DNA from: Leptolyngbya sp. SIO4C5
GTDB taxonomy: Bacteria; Cyanobacteriota; Cyanobacteriia; Phormidesmidales; Phormidesmidaceae
Assembly: GCA_010671965.1 (NCBI GenBank)
Contig: JAAHIC010000097.1
Coordinates: 1-10,254 of the forward strand
Length of the DNA: 10,254 bases
Direction of reading: 5' to 3'
Positions 1 through 8,127 of the stretch are shown in pieces (within the stretch, counting starts at the first letter, position 1; each line of letters begins with the position of its first letter). The position numbers were made by a program, and so were the translations under genes. The notes under the pieces are model-generated. The model ran no database searches, was not told the DNA's origin, and saw only the letters and a list, made by a program, of their open reading frames with translations.

Positions 1-2
1 CC

Positions 3-1874
3 AACGGTGTCCGTGAAGCTAGCGATGTTCAGCAAATTGAAGTCGGTAACGCGTCTCTCACGGTACCGCTGGTGAAGTTAGAGAAGGCAATCTCTGAGCA
101 GATTCCTGGCGATCCAAGCAACATCACTGACGACCAGATTACCTACGAGCTGTCTTTTGAAGTTCAAGATACTGCTCCTACAGGTAGCTCAGTTTCACCC
201 GGTCCGCTCTACTCCCTACCTTTGACCGTAAATGGGACGACCGCAAACTATGTGTTAGTTTCCGATGCATTACCGGCAGGCACAGAGCTGACTGGAACAC
301 CCGCTGCACCTACGGGCTGGCAAGTTGTCTACACCGCTGAAGCCACTTCTACCTCAGCGCGTGAAGCCAGATGGTATTCCACTTCAACAGCCGCTTTAGC
401 AGGTACTAGCGCAACAGCCAATATCACCCGTATTGGTTTTGTCAGACAGGCCGCTTCAATTGCGCCGGGCACAACCGTTCAACCCTTCCGCTTTACCGTT
501 GTGACCAGTGGTGTAAGCAGCGGCGACAATGTGGCTAACCTCGCTCAGATCTTTGGTTACTCTGAAGTTGCTAATCCTGCAAATCCGGTTGATCCAACTA
601 AGGTTGTGGCAGATGAATCTGGTGACCAGCAGCCCAGCAACCTCAAGGATGGTCAAGACGGAGTTGAACCTACCGATTTTGATCCGCCCAGCGATGGCTA
701 CATCGACGATGCTGCCGATCTCACCGCTACCGGCGAAGATACAGGCAGAAACAACACAGGTAGCGGCGACGGCGGTGAAGCGATCACTTTGCAAATCAAC
801 GATCCGGTTCAAGCCAGCCTCATCAATGGCCCTCTAGACGAGCCTGCCGCTATTGGCCCCACCAGCAACAATGACGACTTTACCAACAAGTCTGCTTTTG
901 TTCCCTCGGCTAGCTCTATACCCGGCAGTACCTATAATCCCAGCCCGGTCAACTTCAGTAACTCCGTTCAAAACAACGGTACTGACCCCGGCAGCGTTAC
1001 CCTAGCGCCGACACCACCGACAACAGCAACGGACTTACCTAACGGTACTCAGGTCACCATCGTTGGCCCTACAGGTAGCACGGAAACCTACACGTGGAAC
1101 GGCACTGTCTTCCTTGACGACACTGGCAAAGCACCGACCGATGCAGGCTACGCCACCGTCACTATTGCCAACGTCCCAGCCGGTCAGGAAGTTGACTACG
1201 GTGTTGAGGTTGACCTACCAGCGGCTACGCCTCTTTCTACCGATATTGAGCGTGGTTTCCCTGTACCTGTAACCGCGACTCTGACTAACGCAGGTGGTTC
1301 TTCTACTAACACCACTATCGATCGCGTCTATACCGGCTTCCTGCAGCTAGTGAAGCTCTCTCGCATTCTGCAAGGTGATGGCCCGGCTGTAGGTGCCGGT
1401 CAAGGTAACTTTGACTCCACCCCTGCGGTGGATCCAGATGGTGCAGGACCGCTCGCCGCAGTTGATCCAAATCCAGGGGTGGCAGACGTAGCGCGATCGC
1501 CTCAGCCCGGCAACATCATTGAATACCGCATCACCTACACCAATATCTCGGAGCAGCAGTCTGGCAGCGGCAACGTCATTCTGACGGCTGACAACATCGT
1601 CATTACCGAGAATGGTACCGACCCTAACGGCAACAACTGGGCGCTTGACCAAGACGCCAATGGTGTCATTGATACCAGCAACGTCACCAACACGGCTAAT
1701 GACTCTAGAGGCGGCGGTATTAGCTTCTTTAGCGGAGCCAGCGGCTCTACGGCTGCGGCTGACCAGTCAGGGACGACTCAGACGACTGACATCACTAAGT
1801 ATATAGATACGGTTTCAGGAATTGTGAATCCCCAACAATCGGGTAACTTCACCTTTCAGCGCCGTCTGAACTAA
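3..1874 (+). CDS. Secreted DUF11-like repeat surface protein, 5'-truncated
   Basis: The reading frame is open from base 3, so this is the C-terminal 623 residues of a longer protein. The GTG at 72 is only an internal Val codon. The visible part is rich in Thr, Asn, Asp, Ser and Gly, poor in Lys, and I see no Cys, which fits an extracellular, possibly S-layer-like or adhesin protein. Two DUF11-like segments are recognisable: one after LVKLEKAI (residues ~24-31), and one after the matching LVKLSRIL, with the QPGNIIEYRITYTN motif at residues ~501-514. Between them lies an Asp-rich stretch and another beta-sandwich-like region. An EF-hand-like loop DQDANGVID is coded at 1647-1673. The end GNFTFQRRLN looks like the last strand of such a domain, and no anchor or sorting signal follows. 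The signal peptide would lie upstream. The function is unknown; a structural or adhesive surface role is inferred. Confidence 0.85.
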   Translation, partial: NGVREASDVQQIEVGNASLTVPLVKLEKAISEQIPGDPSNITDDQITYELSFEVQDTAPTGSSVSPGPLYSLPLTVNGTTANYVLVSDALPAGTELTGTPAAPTGWQVVYTAEATSTSAREARWYSTSTAALAGTSATANITRIGFVRQAASIAPGTTVQPFRFTVVTSGVSSGDNVANLAQIFGYSEVANPANPVDPTKVVADESGDQQPSNLKDGQDGVEPTDFDPPSDGYIDDAADLTATGEDTGRNNTGSGDGGEAITLQINDPVQASLINGPLDEPAAIGPTSNNDDFTNKSAFVPSASSIPGSTYNPSPVNFSNSVQNNGTDPGSVTLAPTPPTTATDLPNGTQVTIVGPTGSTETYTWNGTVFLDDTGKAPTDAGYATVTIANVPAGQEVDYGVEVDLPAATPLSTDIERGFPVPVTATLTNAGGSSTNTTIDRVYTGFLQLVKLSRILQGDGPAVGAGQGNFDSTPAVDPDGAGPLAAVDPNPGVADVARSPQPGNIIEYRITYTNISEQQSGSGNVILTADNIVITENGTDPNGNNWALDQDANGVIDTSNVTNTANDSRGGGISFFSGASGSTAAADQSGTTQTTDITKYIDTVSGIVNPQQSGNFTFQRRLN

Positions 1875-1885
1875 GTCCAAACGCA

Positions 1886-1917
1886 GAAACGGGGTGATTT
1901 CTCACCCCAACTGTTTC
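1886..1917 (+). terminator. Hairpin after the first DUF11-like gene
   Basis: A perfect 7-bp stem GGGGTGA/TCACCCC (1891-1897 with 1902-1908) closes a TTTC loop. It is extended by GAAAC/GTTTC (1886-1890 with 1913-1917) across a 4-nt bulge. It starts 11 bp after the stop codon. No run of T follows, so this may be a weak terminator or a 3'-end stabilising structure rather than a classic intrinsic terminator. Confidence 0.5.
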
Positions 1918-1971
1918 ACCCAAATTTGTCCATAACTTTGCTCAGTACTTGTTGATTTAATTCGGAAAAAC

Positions 1972-2538
1972 ATGACTATGAAACGTTGGATTGTAGGTCT
2001 CAGTGCGCTTGCGGTTGCAGGTATCATCCCCTTCATCAGCAGCGAGCCGGTTCGCGCTCAAATTGCAGAAGTGACAGACGCGATCGTAGAAGTGATTCGT
2101 CGCCCCGAAGTTCAGCTAACTCTCAGCGCTGAAAAGCAAATACTTGAGCTAGATGCAAGCGGTCAGGAAAAAGTTAGCTGGGAGCAGCTAGAAGGTCGAG
2201 TCAAGGTACAACCGGGTGATGTTCTGCGCTACAGCGTGGATGGTGCTAACTCAGGTGATGCAGAGGCGACCAATTTAGTCATCACTCAGCTCGTTCCGGC
2301 GCAAACGACCTACGTTTTAGACTCTGCCATCGGTAACAACGGCGCTGAGCTGACCTACAGCATTGATAACGGCCAAACCTTTGTCGCTGAACCCATGATT
2401 GAAGTGACCTTACCGGATGGCACTGTAGAGCTGCAGCCTGCTCCGGCTGAAACCTATACCCATGTTAAGTGGGACTTCACGGACACTTTGGCAGCGGCTG
2501 AGACAGTGAAGGTGACCTACGAAGTTACGGTTGACTAA
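1972..2538 (+). CDS. Small secreted DUF11-like domain protein
   Basis: This 188-residue exported protein begins MTMKRWIVGLSALAVAG, a typical signal peptide with a likely cleavage after VRA (residue 29). Residues ~45-188 form a single DUF11-like beta-sandwich: QPGDVLRYSVDGANSG (from residue 80), then LVITQLVPAQTTYV, and a final strand VKVTYEVTVD at the very C-terminus. The same QPG[DN]-x-x-x-Y signature occurs in the genes on both sides. It is short for this class, which normally carries several domains or an added anchor. Two starts are possible, ATG 1972 and ATG 1978; only a weak GGA (1964-1966) precedes them, so the choice is uncertain by two residues. I see no convincing promoter in the 97 bp upstream. 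The gene is flanked by hairpins on both sides and may be its own transcription unit. It is probably an accessory surface component; the function is inferred only from domain type and context. Confidence 0.85.
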   Translation: MTMKRWIVGLSALAVAGIIPFISSEPVRAQIAEVTDAIVEVIRRPEVQLTLSAEKQILELDASGQEKVSWEQLEGRVKVQPGDVLRYSVDGANSGDAEATNLVITQLVPAQTTYVLDSAIGNNGAELTYSIDNGQTFVAEPMIEVTLPDGTVELQPAPAETYTHVKWDFTDTLAAAETVKVTYEVTVD

Positions 2539-2547
2539 AGCGATCTA

Positions 2548-2583
2548 AGCCAGGTTGGGCCAACAGATTTACTCAACCTGGCT
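2548..2583 (+). terminator. Long-stem hairpin after the small DUF11-like gene
   Basis: The arms AGCCAGGTTG (2548-2557) and CAACCTGGCT (2574-2583) pair perfectly over 10 bp around a 16-nt loop, and the stem can grow by two more pairs (G-T and G-C) inside the loop. It starts 9 bp after the stop codon. A smaller alternative hairpin GTTG-GGC-CAAC (2554-2564) competes with it. There is no T tract behind it, so termination strength is uncertain. Confidence 0.5.
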
Positions 2584-2645
2584 CTCTACAACACCGCTGC
2601 TGCTACCCAACACTTCCAGCCATCCTTTCCGCATCTGCCCCAGCC

Positions 2646-2675
2646 TTAACTAACAAGCTTTTAGCTACTTTTAAT
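2646..2675 (+). promoter_or_regulatory. Weak candidate promoter for the downstream operon
   Basis: In the ~244-bp gap before the SdrD_B-like gene, the most promoter-like pair is TTAACT (2646-2651) and TTTAAT (2670-2675) with 18 bp between them. Both boxes are only partial matches to a sigma-70 consensus. The gap and preceding hairpin make a promoter here sensible, but this exact site is a guess. Apart from the hairpin at 2548-2583, I see nothing else in the gap. Confidence 0.2.
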
Positions 2676-2782
2676 CACTTCTAATCTTGGGCTGACTCAG
2701 CTTCTAAAACGGCAGCCCCAGGGAATTTTTGTGCCCATTGACTTTCTGGCCTAAGGGAATCTGCGGAGAACCCAAACTATCT

Positions 2783-4330
2783 ATGAAACGCCCCAAATAC
2801 GACTCCAAGCGACATAAATTTTTTTGGCTGAAAGGCTTAGCGGCTATGGTCACGATCGGCAGCTTATGCCACGGATCTACGGCGGGTTTAGCCCAGAACA
2901 GTTCAGCTACTAAACCGATTCAAAACCAAGCTGCCTACAGCTACCGCGATCCAGCCAGCGGACATGCATTCACAGGCGTCTCCGGCGGAACGGTTTCTAG
3001 CTCTACGGCTTTAGTAGACCCGCTTGGTCAAATCTTGGGATGTGATGGCAGTCCTTTATCCAACTATGGCGGCTTCTCCGTAGCTCTCTACGAACCTGAT
3101 GTTTCAGGAATTGAACTGGGCAACTTGCTCGCTCTCACCCCGACAGAGTTTCCTGATATAGAAAGCAACGGTATTTCAGGGGGAAAAGCGCCCAACGTCG
3201 ATAACATCAATCCATTTCCTTTAACAAACATCGATGCAGGGCAATACAACTTTCTCTTTGATCCCACCGCCAATCTAGCCAGTCCCGTCAATGCTGGCCT
3301 CCAGCAAACCAGCATTGGGGCGCAATACATTCTTGTGGTTAGCCCCTCTGATAGTTCTGAACTGCCAGAGCGGCGCGTACTGCTGGAGATTCTCAGCAGC
3401 ACTGGTGGCGTCAACAACAGCATTGTTCGCTATCGGGCCACCGCTTTAGACGGTCAGCCGCTATCGGTAACCGGCGGTATTCAGGTTACCGACACCGTTG
3501 TGGAAGTCCTCAACGCTGAGACTCAGGGCCTAAACCTCTTCTCGCTGGCCCTGGAGATGATGCTGTGCAAAAACAATCAGCTTGAAATTACCAAAACTGC
3601 AGGTCGAGCTGCGGCTCAGCCAGGCGATACGGCGGTTTATCGCCTTTCCCTGCGCAACCTGTCAGAAGTCCCGCTAGATGCGGTTAGCGCTTCTGACCAA
3701 CTGCCCTTTGGCTTTCAGTTCTTATCTGAATCAGTACGCGGTGAGATCAACGGCCAAATTGTACCGATTGACGCTGTTCCTAGTGCTGATGGTCGCACCG
3801 TCATCTTCTCAACACCGACGCAAATTCCCGTCAACAGCGTTCTCAATATTGTCTACGCCTTACAAATAACGCCGGATGCCCGGCGCGGTGATGGCCGCAA
3901 CTCAGCGATCGCCGCTGCAGAGCGTACAGACAACGACTTCGAGCTGCAAGATGGTCCCGTCAGCCATCTCATGCGCCTAGAAGCTGGCATTCTTTCAGAC
4001 TGCGGCACCCTGATTGGCCGCGTATTTGTGGACAAAAACTTCGATGGTGAGCAGCAGCCAGGGGAACCTGGCGTTCCCAATGCCGTGGTTTTTCTTGACG
4101 ATGGCAACCGCATTGTCACCGATGCAGACGGTCTGTTCTCCGTTGCCAACATGCTGCCAGGGCGGCGCTCCGGCACCCTCGATATCACCAGCCTGCCTGG
4201 CTATACCCTCGCGCCCAACCTGTATGTCAGGGAGCGCAATAGCGAGTCACGCCTAGTCAATCTAGCTCCGGGCGGCATGGTGCGAATGAATTTTGCGGTT
4301 ACACCCGCTGCTCAACAGGAGGCTCAATAA
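2783..4330 (+). CDS. Secreted DUF11-like/SdrD_B-like surface protein
   Basis: The protein has 515 residues from ATG 2783. The frame could open at TTG 2729, but that adds 18 residues without export character. The ATG gives MKRPKYDSKRHK followed by a hydrophobic core and a probable cleavage near AGLA-Q; GGAG (2765-2768) is its modest, distant ribosome site. After the signal comes a segment beginning NQAAYSYRDP, a start often seen in proteins of this class. A DUF11-like domain follows (residues ~264-390; QPGDTAVYRLSLRN from 279). An SdrD_B-like domain fills ~407-515, with GRVFVDKNFDGEQQPGE (412-428) followed by GVPNAVVFLDD; the D-x-N-x-D-G-E loop suggests calcium binding. Its stop codon directly abuts the start of the barrel gene, whose Shine-Dalgarno lies inside this gene, so the two are almost certainly co-translated. 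A role as surface partner of that barrel is inferred. Confidence 0.87.
   Translation: MKRPKYDSKRHKFFWLKGLAAMVTIGSLCHGSTAGLAQNSSATKPIQNQAAYSYRDPASGHAFTGVSGGTVSSSTALVDPLGQILGCDGSPLSNYGGFSVALYEPDVSGIELGNLLALTPTEFPDIESNGISGGKAPNVDNINPFPLTNIDAGQYNFLFDPTANLASPVNAGLQQTSIGAQYILVVSPSDSSELPERRVLLEILSSTGGVNNSIVRYRATALDGQPLSVTGGIQVTDTVVEVLNAETQGLNLFSLALEMMLCKNNQLEITKTAGRAAAQPGDTAVYRLSLRNLSEVPLDAVSASDQLPFGFQFLSESVRGEINGQIVPIDAVPSADGRTVIFSTPTQIPVNSVLNIVYALQITPDARRGDGRNSAIAAAERTDNDFELQDGPVSHLMRLEAGILSDCGTLIGRVFVDKNFDGEQQPGEPGVPNAVVFLDDGNRIVTDADGLFSVANMLPGRRSGTLDITSLPGYTLAPNLYVRERNSESRLVNLAPGGMVRMNFAVTPAAQQEAQ
4317..4322 (+). promoter_or_regulatory. Strong Shine-Dalgarno of the barrel gene, inside the upstream gene
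   Basis: AGGAGG ends 8 bases before ATG 4331 and lies within the last codons of the upstream reading frame, whose TAA touches the ATG. This fixes the start of the barrel gene and points to translational coupling of the pair. Confidence 0.85.
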
Positions 4331-7300
4331 ATGTCACGCCTGCAACACACACACACACGGCTAGGGGCTGGCCTGATGGCGACGGTGACAGGCGGGGTCG
4401 GCATGTTTACCTCACTTCAGCCTGCTTTTGCTGATGCCCCCAACGATCTGCCGCAGCCACAGTCCCAGCAGAATAACCAGCAGCCTGTTCCTACCACAAC
4501 GGAAGTCGCTTCACCCGGCAGCAGCATTTCTACAGCCCTCGGCGGCGAAGCAGAAATTCAGTTTAGCGGCGCTCAGCTCGGCCAGCCGCAGGTAAGTGCT
4601 AATACAACTGTTGCTCCTAGACCGCAGACGGCGATCGCGGTTGAAGCGGCTCCCACGACTGTCCAATTTGCCAATGAATCCCCCGTTTTAGCCCAGAGCA
4701 GGGCGACAGATTTAGCTCAGCCTGCCACGGCTGAAACCTCTGAGCTAGCCGAGTCGTCTTCTGCGGCCGAGTCTATTCCTACATCGCGGGTGAACGCAGA
4801 GCAGGTCCAGATCCTGACGCCAACGGTCGGCAGCGTTTTGGATGTGCCCGCAGCAACCGTAATCTTGCAGTATCCCAGCGGCGCGGCGGTGCAGCTACGG
4901 GTGAATGATGCGGTGGTGAACCCAGAACTGATTGGCCGAACCGAAACTAATGCTGAGTCAGGGCTAGTGACTGAAACCTGGTATGGGGTTTCCCTCAAGG
5001 CGGGTGATAACCAGATTACGGTCAATGCCCAGGGTGACGAAACTGCCTTAGCTGCCGTTGCGGTGCAGGTACGGGGCACTCCAACTGAGCTGACTGTAGG
5101 TACCCGTGAGGGGGAAGTAGCGGCTGATGGACGTTCAACAGTCACAATACAAGGTGAACTGCTCGATGAAAACGGCAACCGCTCCAGCTGGGATGCGACA
5201 GTCACCCTAACGACCAGTGATGGTGAATTTGTCGGGGCTGATTATGCTCCTGATACGCCCGGTTTTCAGGTACAGGCGCAAAATGGCTACTTCACAGCAG
5301 AACTCCAGTCTTCCTTAGAAGCGCATCTGGTACAGCTACGAGCGACCAGCAATGGTCTGACCGCGTTTGGCCAGGTGCAGTTTGTGACCCAGCAGCGTCC
5401 AACTCTGATCAGCGGTGTGGTAGACCTCCGCTTTGGCGCTCGCGGCACTGATTTCTACAGTAGCTATCGCGACTTTTTGCCCGCAGACGGAGACAACCGC
5501 TATGCGCTAGATGTAGATGCAGCCGTGTTTGCCACAGGCAGCGTGGGAGAGTGGCTATTTACCGGCGCTTACAACAGCGATCGCCCCCTGAACGAAGACT
5601 GCGCAGGCAATGTTTCCCTTTTCCGCCAGGATAGCTCCTGTGATAACAAGTACCCGGTCTATGGCGATGACTCTCAGCGCGATGTTGTAGCGCCCTCTAT
5701 CGATAATCTCTACCTGCGGCTGGAGCGAACATCTCCGGTTCCAGGAGCAGGCACTGACTATGTGATGTGGGGCGACTTCAATACGGAAGAGTTTTCCACC
5801 GCTTCCCAGCTTTTCACGGCTACTAATCGCCAGCTTCACGGCTTCAAACTGAATTACAACCTAGGCGATTTAGCGGTTACCGGCTTCTACGGCAACAATG
5901 TTGAGGGCTTTCAGCGAGACACTGTCGCCCCAGACGGCACCAGCGGCAACTACTTTTTATCCCGCCGCCTGATTGTGCCGGGCAGCGAAAGCGTCTTTAT
6001 CGAGCTAGAAGAACTCGATCGCCCTGGTACTGTGATTGAGCGGCAGCAGGTCTTTCGCGGCAGCGATTACGAAATTGACTACGATCGCGGCACCATCCTT
6101 TTCCGCGATGCGATTCTACGCACCGCTGTCGGTGACTTCGGCCAGGTGCTTGTGCGCCGCATTGTGGCGACCTATCAGTATGAAAGCCAGGGCGAAGATA
6201 CGAACATCATTGGTGGGCGGCTGCAGTACAACCTCGATCGCACCCTTAATCAGGAAAGCTGGCTAGGGGCGAGCTATCTGCGGGAAGACCAAGGCAACCG
6301 CGAGTTCGAGCTGATTGGCGCAGATGCCCAGATCTCCTTGGGGGAAACCGGGCGGCTAATTGCTGAATACGCTTACTCTTCCAGTGACTTTGACCTGTCT
6401 GGCCCGGTCAGCGGGTCTGCCTACCGGGTTGAGCTAGACGGACAGCTCACCGACTGGCTACAGGGCCGCGCCTACTACCGCCACACTGATCCAGGTTTTA
6501 GCAACCAGGCCACTACCAGCTTTACGCCCGGCCAAACCCGCTACGGTGCCCAGCTCAATGCCCGCATTTCGGCGGACACCTCGCTGCGGGTACAGTTTGA
6601 TCAGGAAAATAACGAAGGCATTGCGCCGCGCCCGCTGCTGACGCTGACAGATTTGCTCAGCCCCGGCAGCTTGCCTCTACCTGGTAGCCGGGTTGATAAC
6701 TCGCTCACCACCTACTCGGTAGGGCTATCCCAGCGGTTGGGCGATAGCACCTTTGACCTGGACTGGATTCACCGCGATCGCACAGACCGAGCCGCGATCG
6801 ATCGCCTCACCGCTACTTCTGACCAAATCAGAACCCGCCTTTCCACCAATATTGGCAACAACGCCACCGTCTACGCCCAAAACGAGCTGAATCTTTCCTC
6901 TGACACCGATCCGCTTTACCCCAATCGCACCCTGTTTGGCATGAACTGGCAGCTGATGCCAGGAATCTCTCTGGGGGTAAATCAGGTCTTTTTTGGCGAT
7001 GGTGGCCTCAACTACCGCGACTCAATTACCACCGTTGACCTCTCTGGTGAATATGCTCTAGGGGAAGACACCACAATTCACGGTCGCTTCTCGGTGATTG
7101 AGGGTCAGCAAATTGGCGGTGCCATCGGCTTTGATCAGGGCTTCACCCTTGCGCCAGGGCTGCGTTTAGACTTGGGCTATGAGCACGTCTTCAATAATCT
7201 CTATGGCTCCACCGCTGCCGGAGCTACCTTTGCTCAGCCCTTTGCGGTCGGTTCAGGCGCTTCTGCCCTGCAGCTCACCAGCGGCGACAGCTTCAGCATC

Positions 7301-8092
7301 GGCCTCGCCTACACCGATAATCCCGACTATCAGGCTAATGCTCGCTTGGAGCACCGCACTTCTTCCCAAGGCTCCAATACGGTATTTACCGCTTCAGCCC
7401 TGGGCCGCCTCACGCCCGCCGTCACCGCTCTGTTTAACTACGAATGGGCCAGCGCCGCCAACCAAGGACTAGAGGGACTCGATGGCTCTAGCACCCTCAA
7501 GCTAGGACTGGCCTACCGCGACCCCAACGACGATCGCTTCAATGCCCTGCTGCGCTACGAACACCGGATTAATCCCTCCAGCCTGCCCACTAACGTCCTG
7601 TTTGGCTCTGACATCAACTCCGAGGAACATCTGCTCTCCGCCGAGGCCATTTATGCTCCCAACTGGCAGTGGGAACTGTATGGCAAATATGCTTTCCGTA
7701 GCAGCTCTACCAGCATTGGTGGCGCGGTGGGCGATGTGATTGTCGATGAATTTAGCTCGACTAATACGGTGCATCTAGCCCAAATGCGAGCCACCTACCG
7801 TTTCGGCTATGCCTGGGATCTAACCGGAGAAGCCCGCTGGCTGACCACGGGCAGCTATAGCGAATTTGGCGGGGCTTTAGAGCTAGGCCATTACGTCACG
7901 CCCGATCTGCGCCTCTACGGCGGCTACAGTTTTGGCGGTGCCTATGACCGCGACTTTTCCGGCAGCGATCGCTCAGCCAGCGGCCCTTACATCGGTATTA
8001 CGGCCAAGCTCAACAACCTGTTTGATGGCTTTGGTTCCCGACCCGATGTTCAGCCAGTTGTAGAGACTGAAGCGAGTGACGAAGAGATTTAG
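4331..8092 (+). CDS. Large outer-membrane beta-barrel with N-terminal Ig-like domains
   Basis: This 1253-residue protein starts with a signal peptide, cleaved probably after AFA (residue 34). A Gln/Ser/Ala-rich low-complexity linker follows to ~155. Two Ig-like domains come next: ~156-248 (VQILTPTVGSVLDVPAAT) and ~249-353, the latter resembling invasin/Big_1 domains (AADGRSTVTIQGELLDENGN). From ~358 to ~1233 there are many alternating, aromatic-rich strands, as expected of an outer-membrane barrel, ending with GPYIGITAKLNNLFDGF and a ~20-residue acidic tail. YPVYGDDS (441-448), VMWGDF (478-483) and RGSDYEIDYDRGTILF (576-591) resemble motifs I recall from a broad, uncharacterised class of bacterial barrels that co-occur with DUF11/SdrD_B proteins. 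The only two cysteines (424 and 437) are close together and probably form a loop disulfide. Codons 5-9 contain an (AC)7 tract. The position in the operon suggests it anchors or displays the neighbouring proteins; its substrate or ligand is unknown. Confidence 0.85.
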   Translation: MSRLQHTHTRLGAGLMATVTGGVGMFTSLQPAFADAPNDLPQPQSQQNNQQPVPTTTEVASPGSSISTALGGEAEIQFSGAQLGQPQVSANTTVAPRPQTAIAVEAAPTTVQFANESPVLAQSRATDLAQPATAETSELAESSSAAESIPTSRVNAEQVQILTPTVGSVLDVPAATVILQYPSGAAVQLRVNDAVVNPELIGRTETNAESGLVTETWYGVSLKAGDNQITVNAQGDETALAAVAVQVRGTPTELTVGTREGEVAADGRSTVTIQGELLDENGNRSSWDATVTLTTSDGEFVGADYAPDTPGFQVQAQNGYFTAELQSSLEAHLVQLRATSNGLTAFGQVQFVTQQRPTLISGVVDLRFGARGTDFYSSYRDFLPADGDNRYALDVDAAVFATGSVGEWLFTGAYNSDRPLNEDCAGNVSLFRQDSSCDNKYPVYGDDSQRDVVAPSIDNLYLRLERTSPVPGAGTDYVMWGDFNTEEFSTASQLFTATNRQLHGFKLNYNLGDLAVTGFYGNNVEGFQRDTVAPDGTSGNYFLSRRLIVPGSESVFIELEELDRPGTVIERQQVFRGSDYEIDYDRGTILFRDAILRTAVGDFGQVLVRRIVATYQYESQGEDTNIIGGRLQYNLDRTLNQESWLGASYLREDQGNREFELIGADAQISLGETGRLIAEYAYSSSDFDLSGPVSGSAYRVELDGQLTDWLQGRAYYRHTDPGFSNQATTSFTPGQTRYGAQLNARISADTSLRVQFDQENNEGIAPRPLLTLTDLLSPGSLPLPGSRVDNSLTTYSVGLSQRLGDSTFDLDWIHRDRTDRAAIDRLTATSDQIRTRLSTNIGNNATVYAQNELNLSSDTDPLYPNRTLFGMNWQLMPGISLGVNQVFFGDGGLNYRDSITTVDLSGEYALGEDTTIHGRFSVIEGQQIGGAIGFDQGFTLAPGLRLDLGYEHVFNNLYGSTAAGATFAQPFAVGSGASALQLTSGDSFSIGLAYTDNPDYQANARLEHRTSSQGSNTVFTASALGRLTPAVTALFNYEWASAANQGLEGLDGSSTLKLGLAYRDPNDDRFNALLRYEHRINPSSLPTNVLFGSDINSEEHLLSAEAIYAPNWQWELYGKYAFRSSSTSIGGAVGDVIVDEFSSTNTVHLAQMRATYRFGYAWDLTGEARWLTTGSYSEFGGALELGHYVTPDLRLYGGYSFGGAYDRDFSGSDRSASGPYIGITAKLNNLFDGFGSRPDVQPVVETEASDEEI
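4345..4358 (+). repeat. (AC)7 dinucleotide tract in signal-peptide codons
   Basis: Seven perfect AC units encode part of QHTHT in the signal-peptide n-region of the barrel gene, 14 bases after the A of the ATG. Gaining one unit would put TAG in frame right after the tract. Losing one unit would lead to TGA about 27 codons on. It is therefore a candidate slippage site that could switch the gene off. Confidence 0.9.
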
Positions 8093-8114
8093 GGCCACTG
8101 GCCCCCATCCCTTG

Positions 8115-8120
8115 AAGGAG
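8115..8120 (+). promoter_or_regulatory. Shine-Dalgarno of the beta-helix gene
   Basis: AAGGAG sits 7 bases before ATG 8128, in the 35-bp gap after the barrel gene. It supports that start and, with no terminator in the gap, co-transcription with the barrel. Confidence 0.75.
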
Positions 8121-8127
8121 TGAGATC

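Noticed and set aside
72..74. GTG as the start of the first gene
   Set aside because: The frame stays open and protein-like back to base 3 (NGVREASDVQQIEVGN), and no signal peptide follows the GTG; the gene simply enters from outside the window.
1875..1971. Sigma-70 promoter before the small DUF11-like gene
   Set aside because: TTGTCC and TTGCTC lack a -10 box at acceptable spacing; TTTAAT at 1956 has no matching -35.
2729..2782. TTG-initiated extension of the SdrD_B-like protein
   Set aside because: It adds CPLTFWPKGICGEPKLS before a normal signal peptide; ATG 2783 gives a proper charged n-region and hydrophobic core.
4717..5205. 162-residue minus-strand open frame
   Set aside because: It is fully antisense to the Ig-like region of the barrel gene and looks like a codon-bias shadow, with no recognisable domain.
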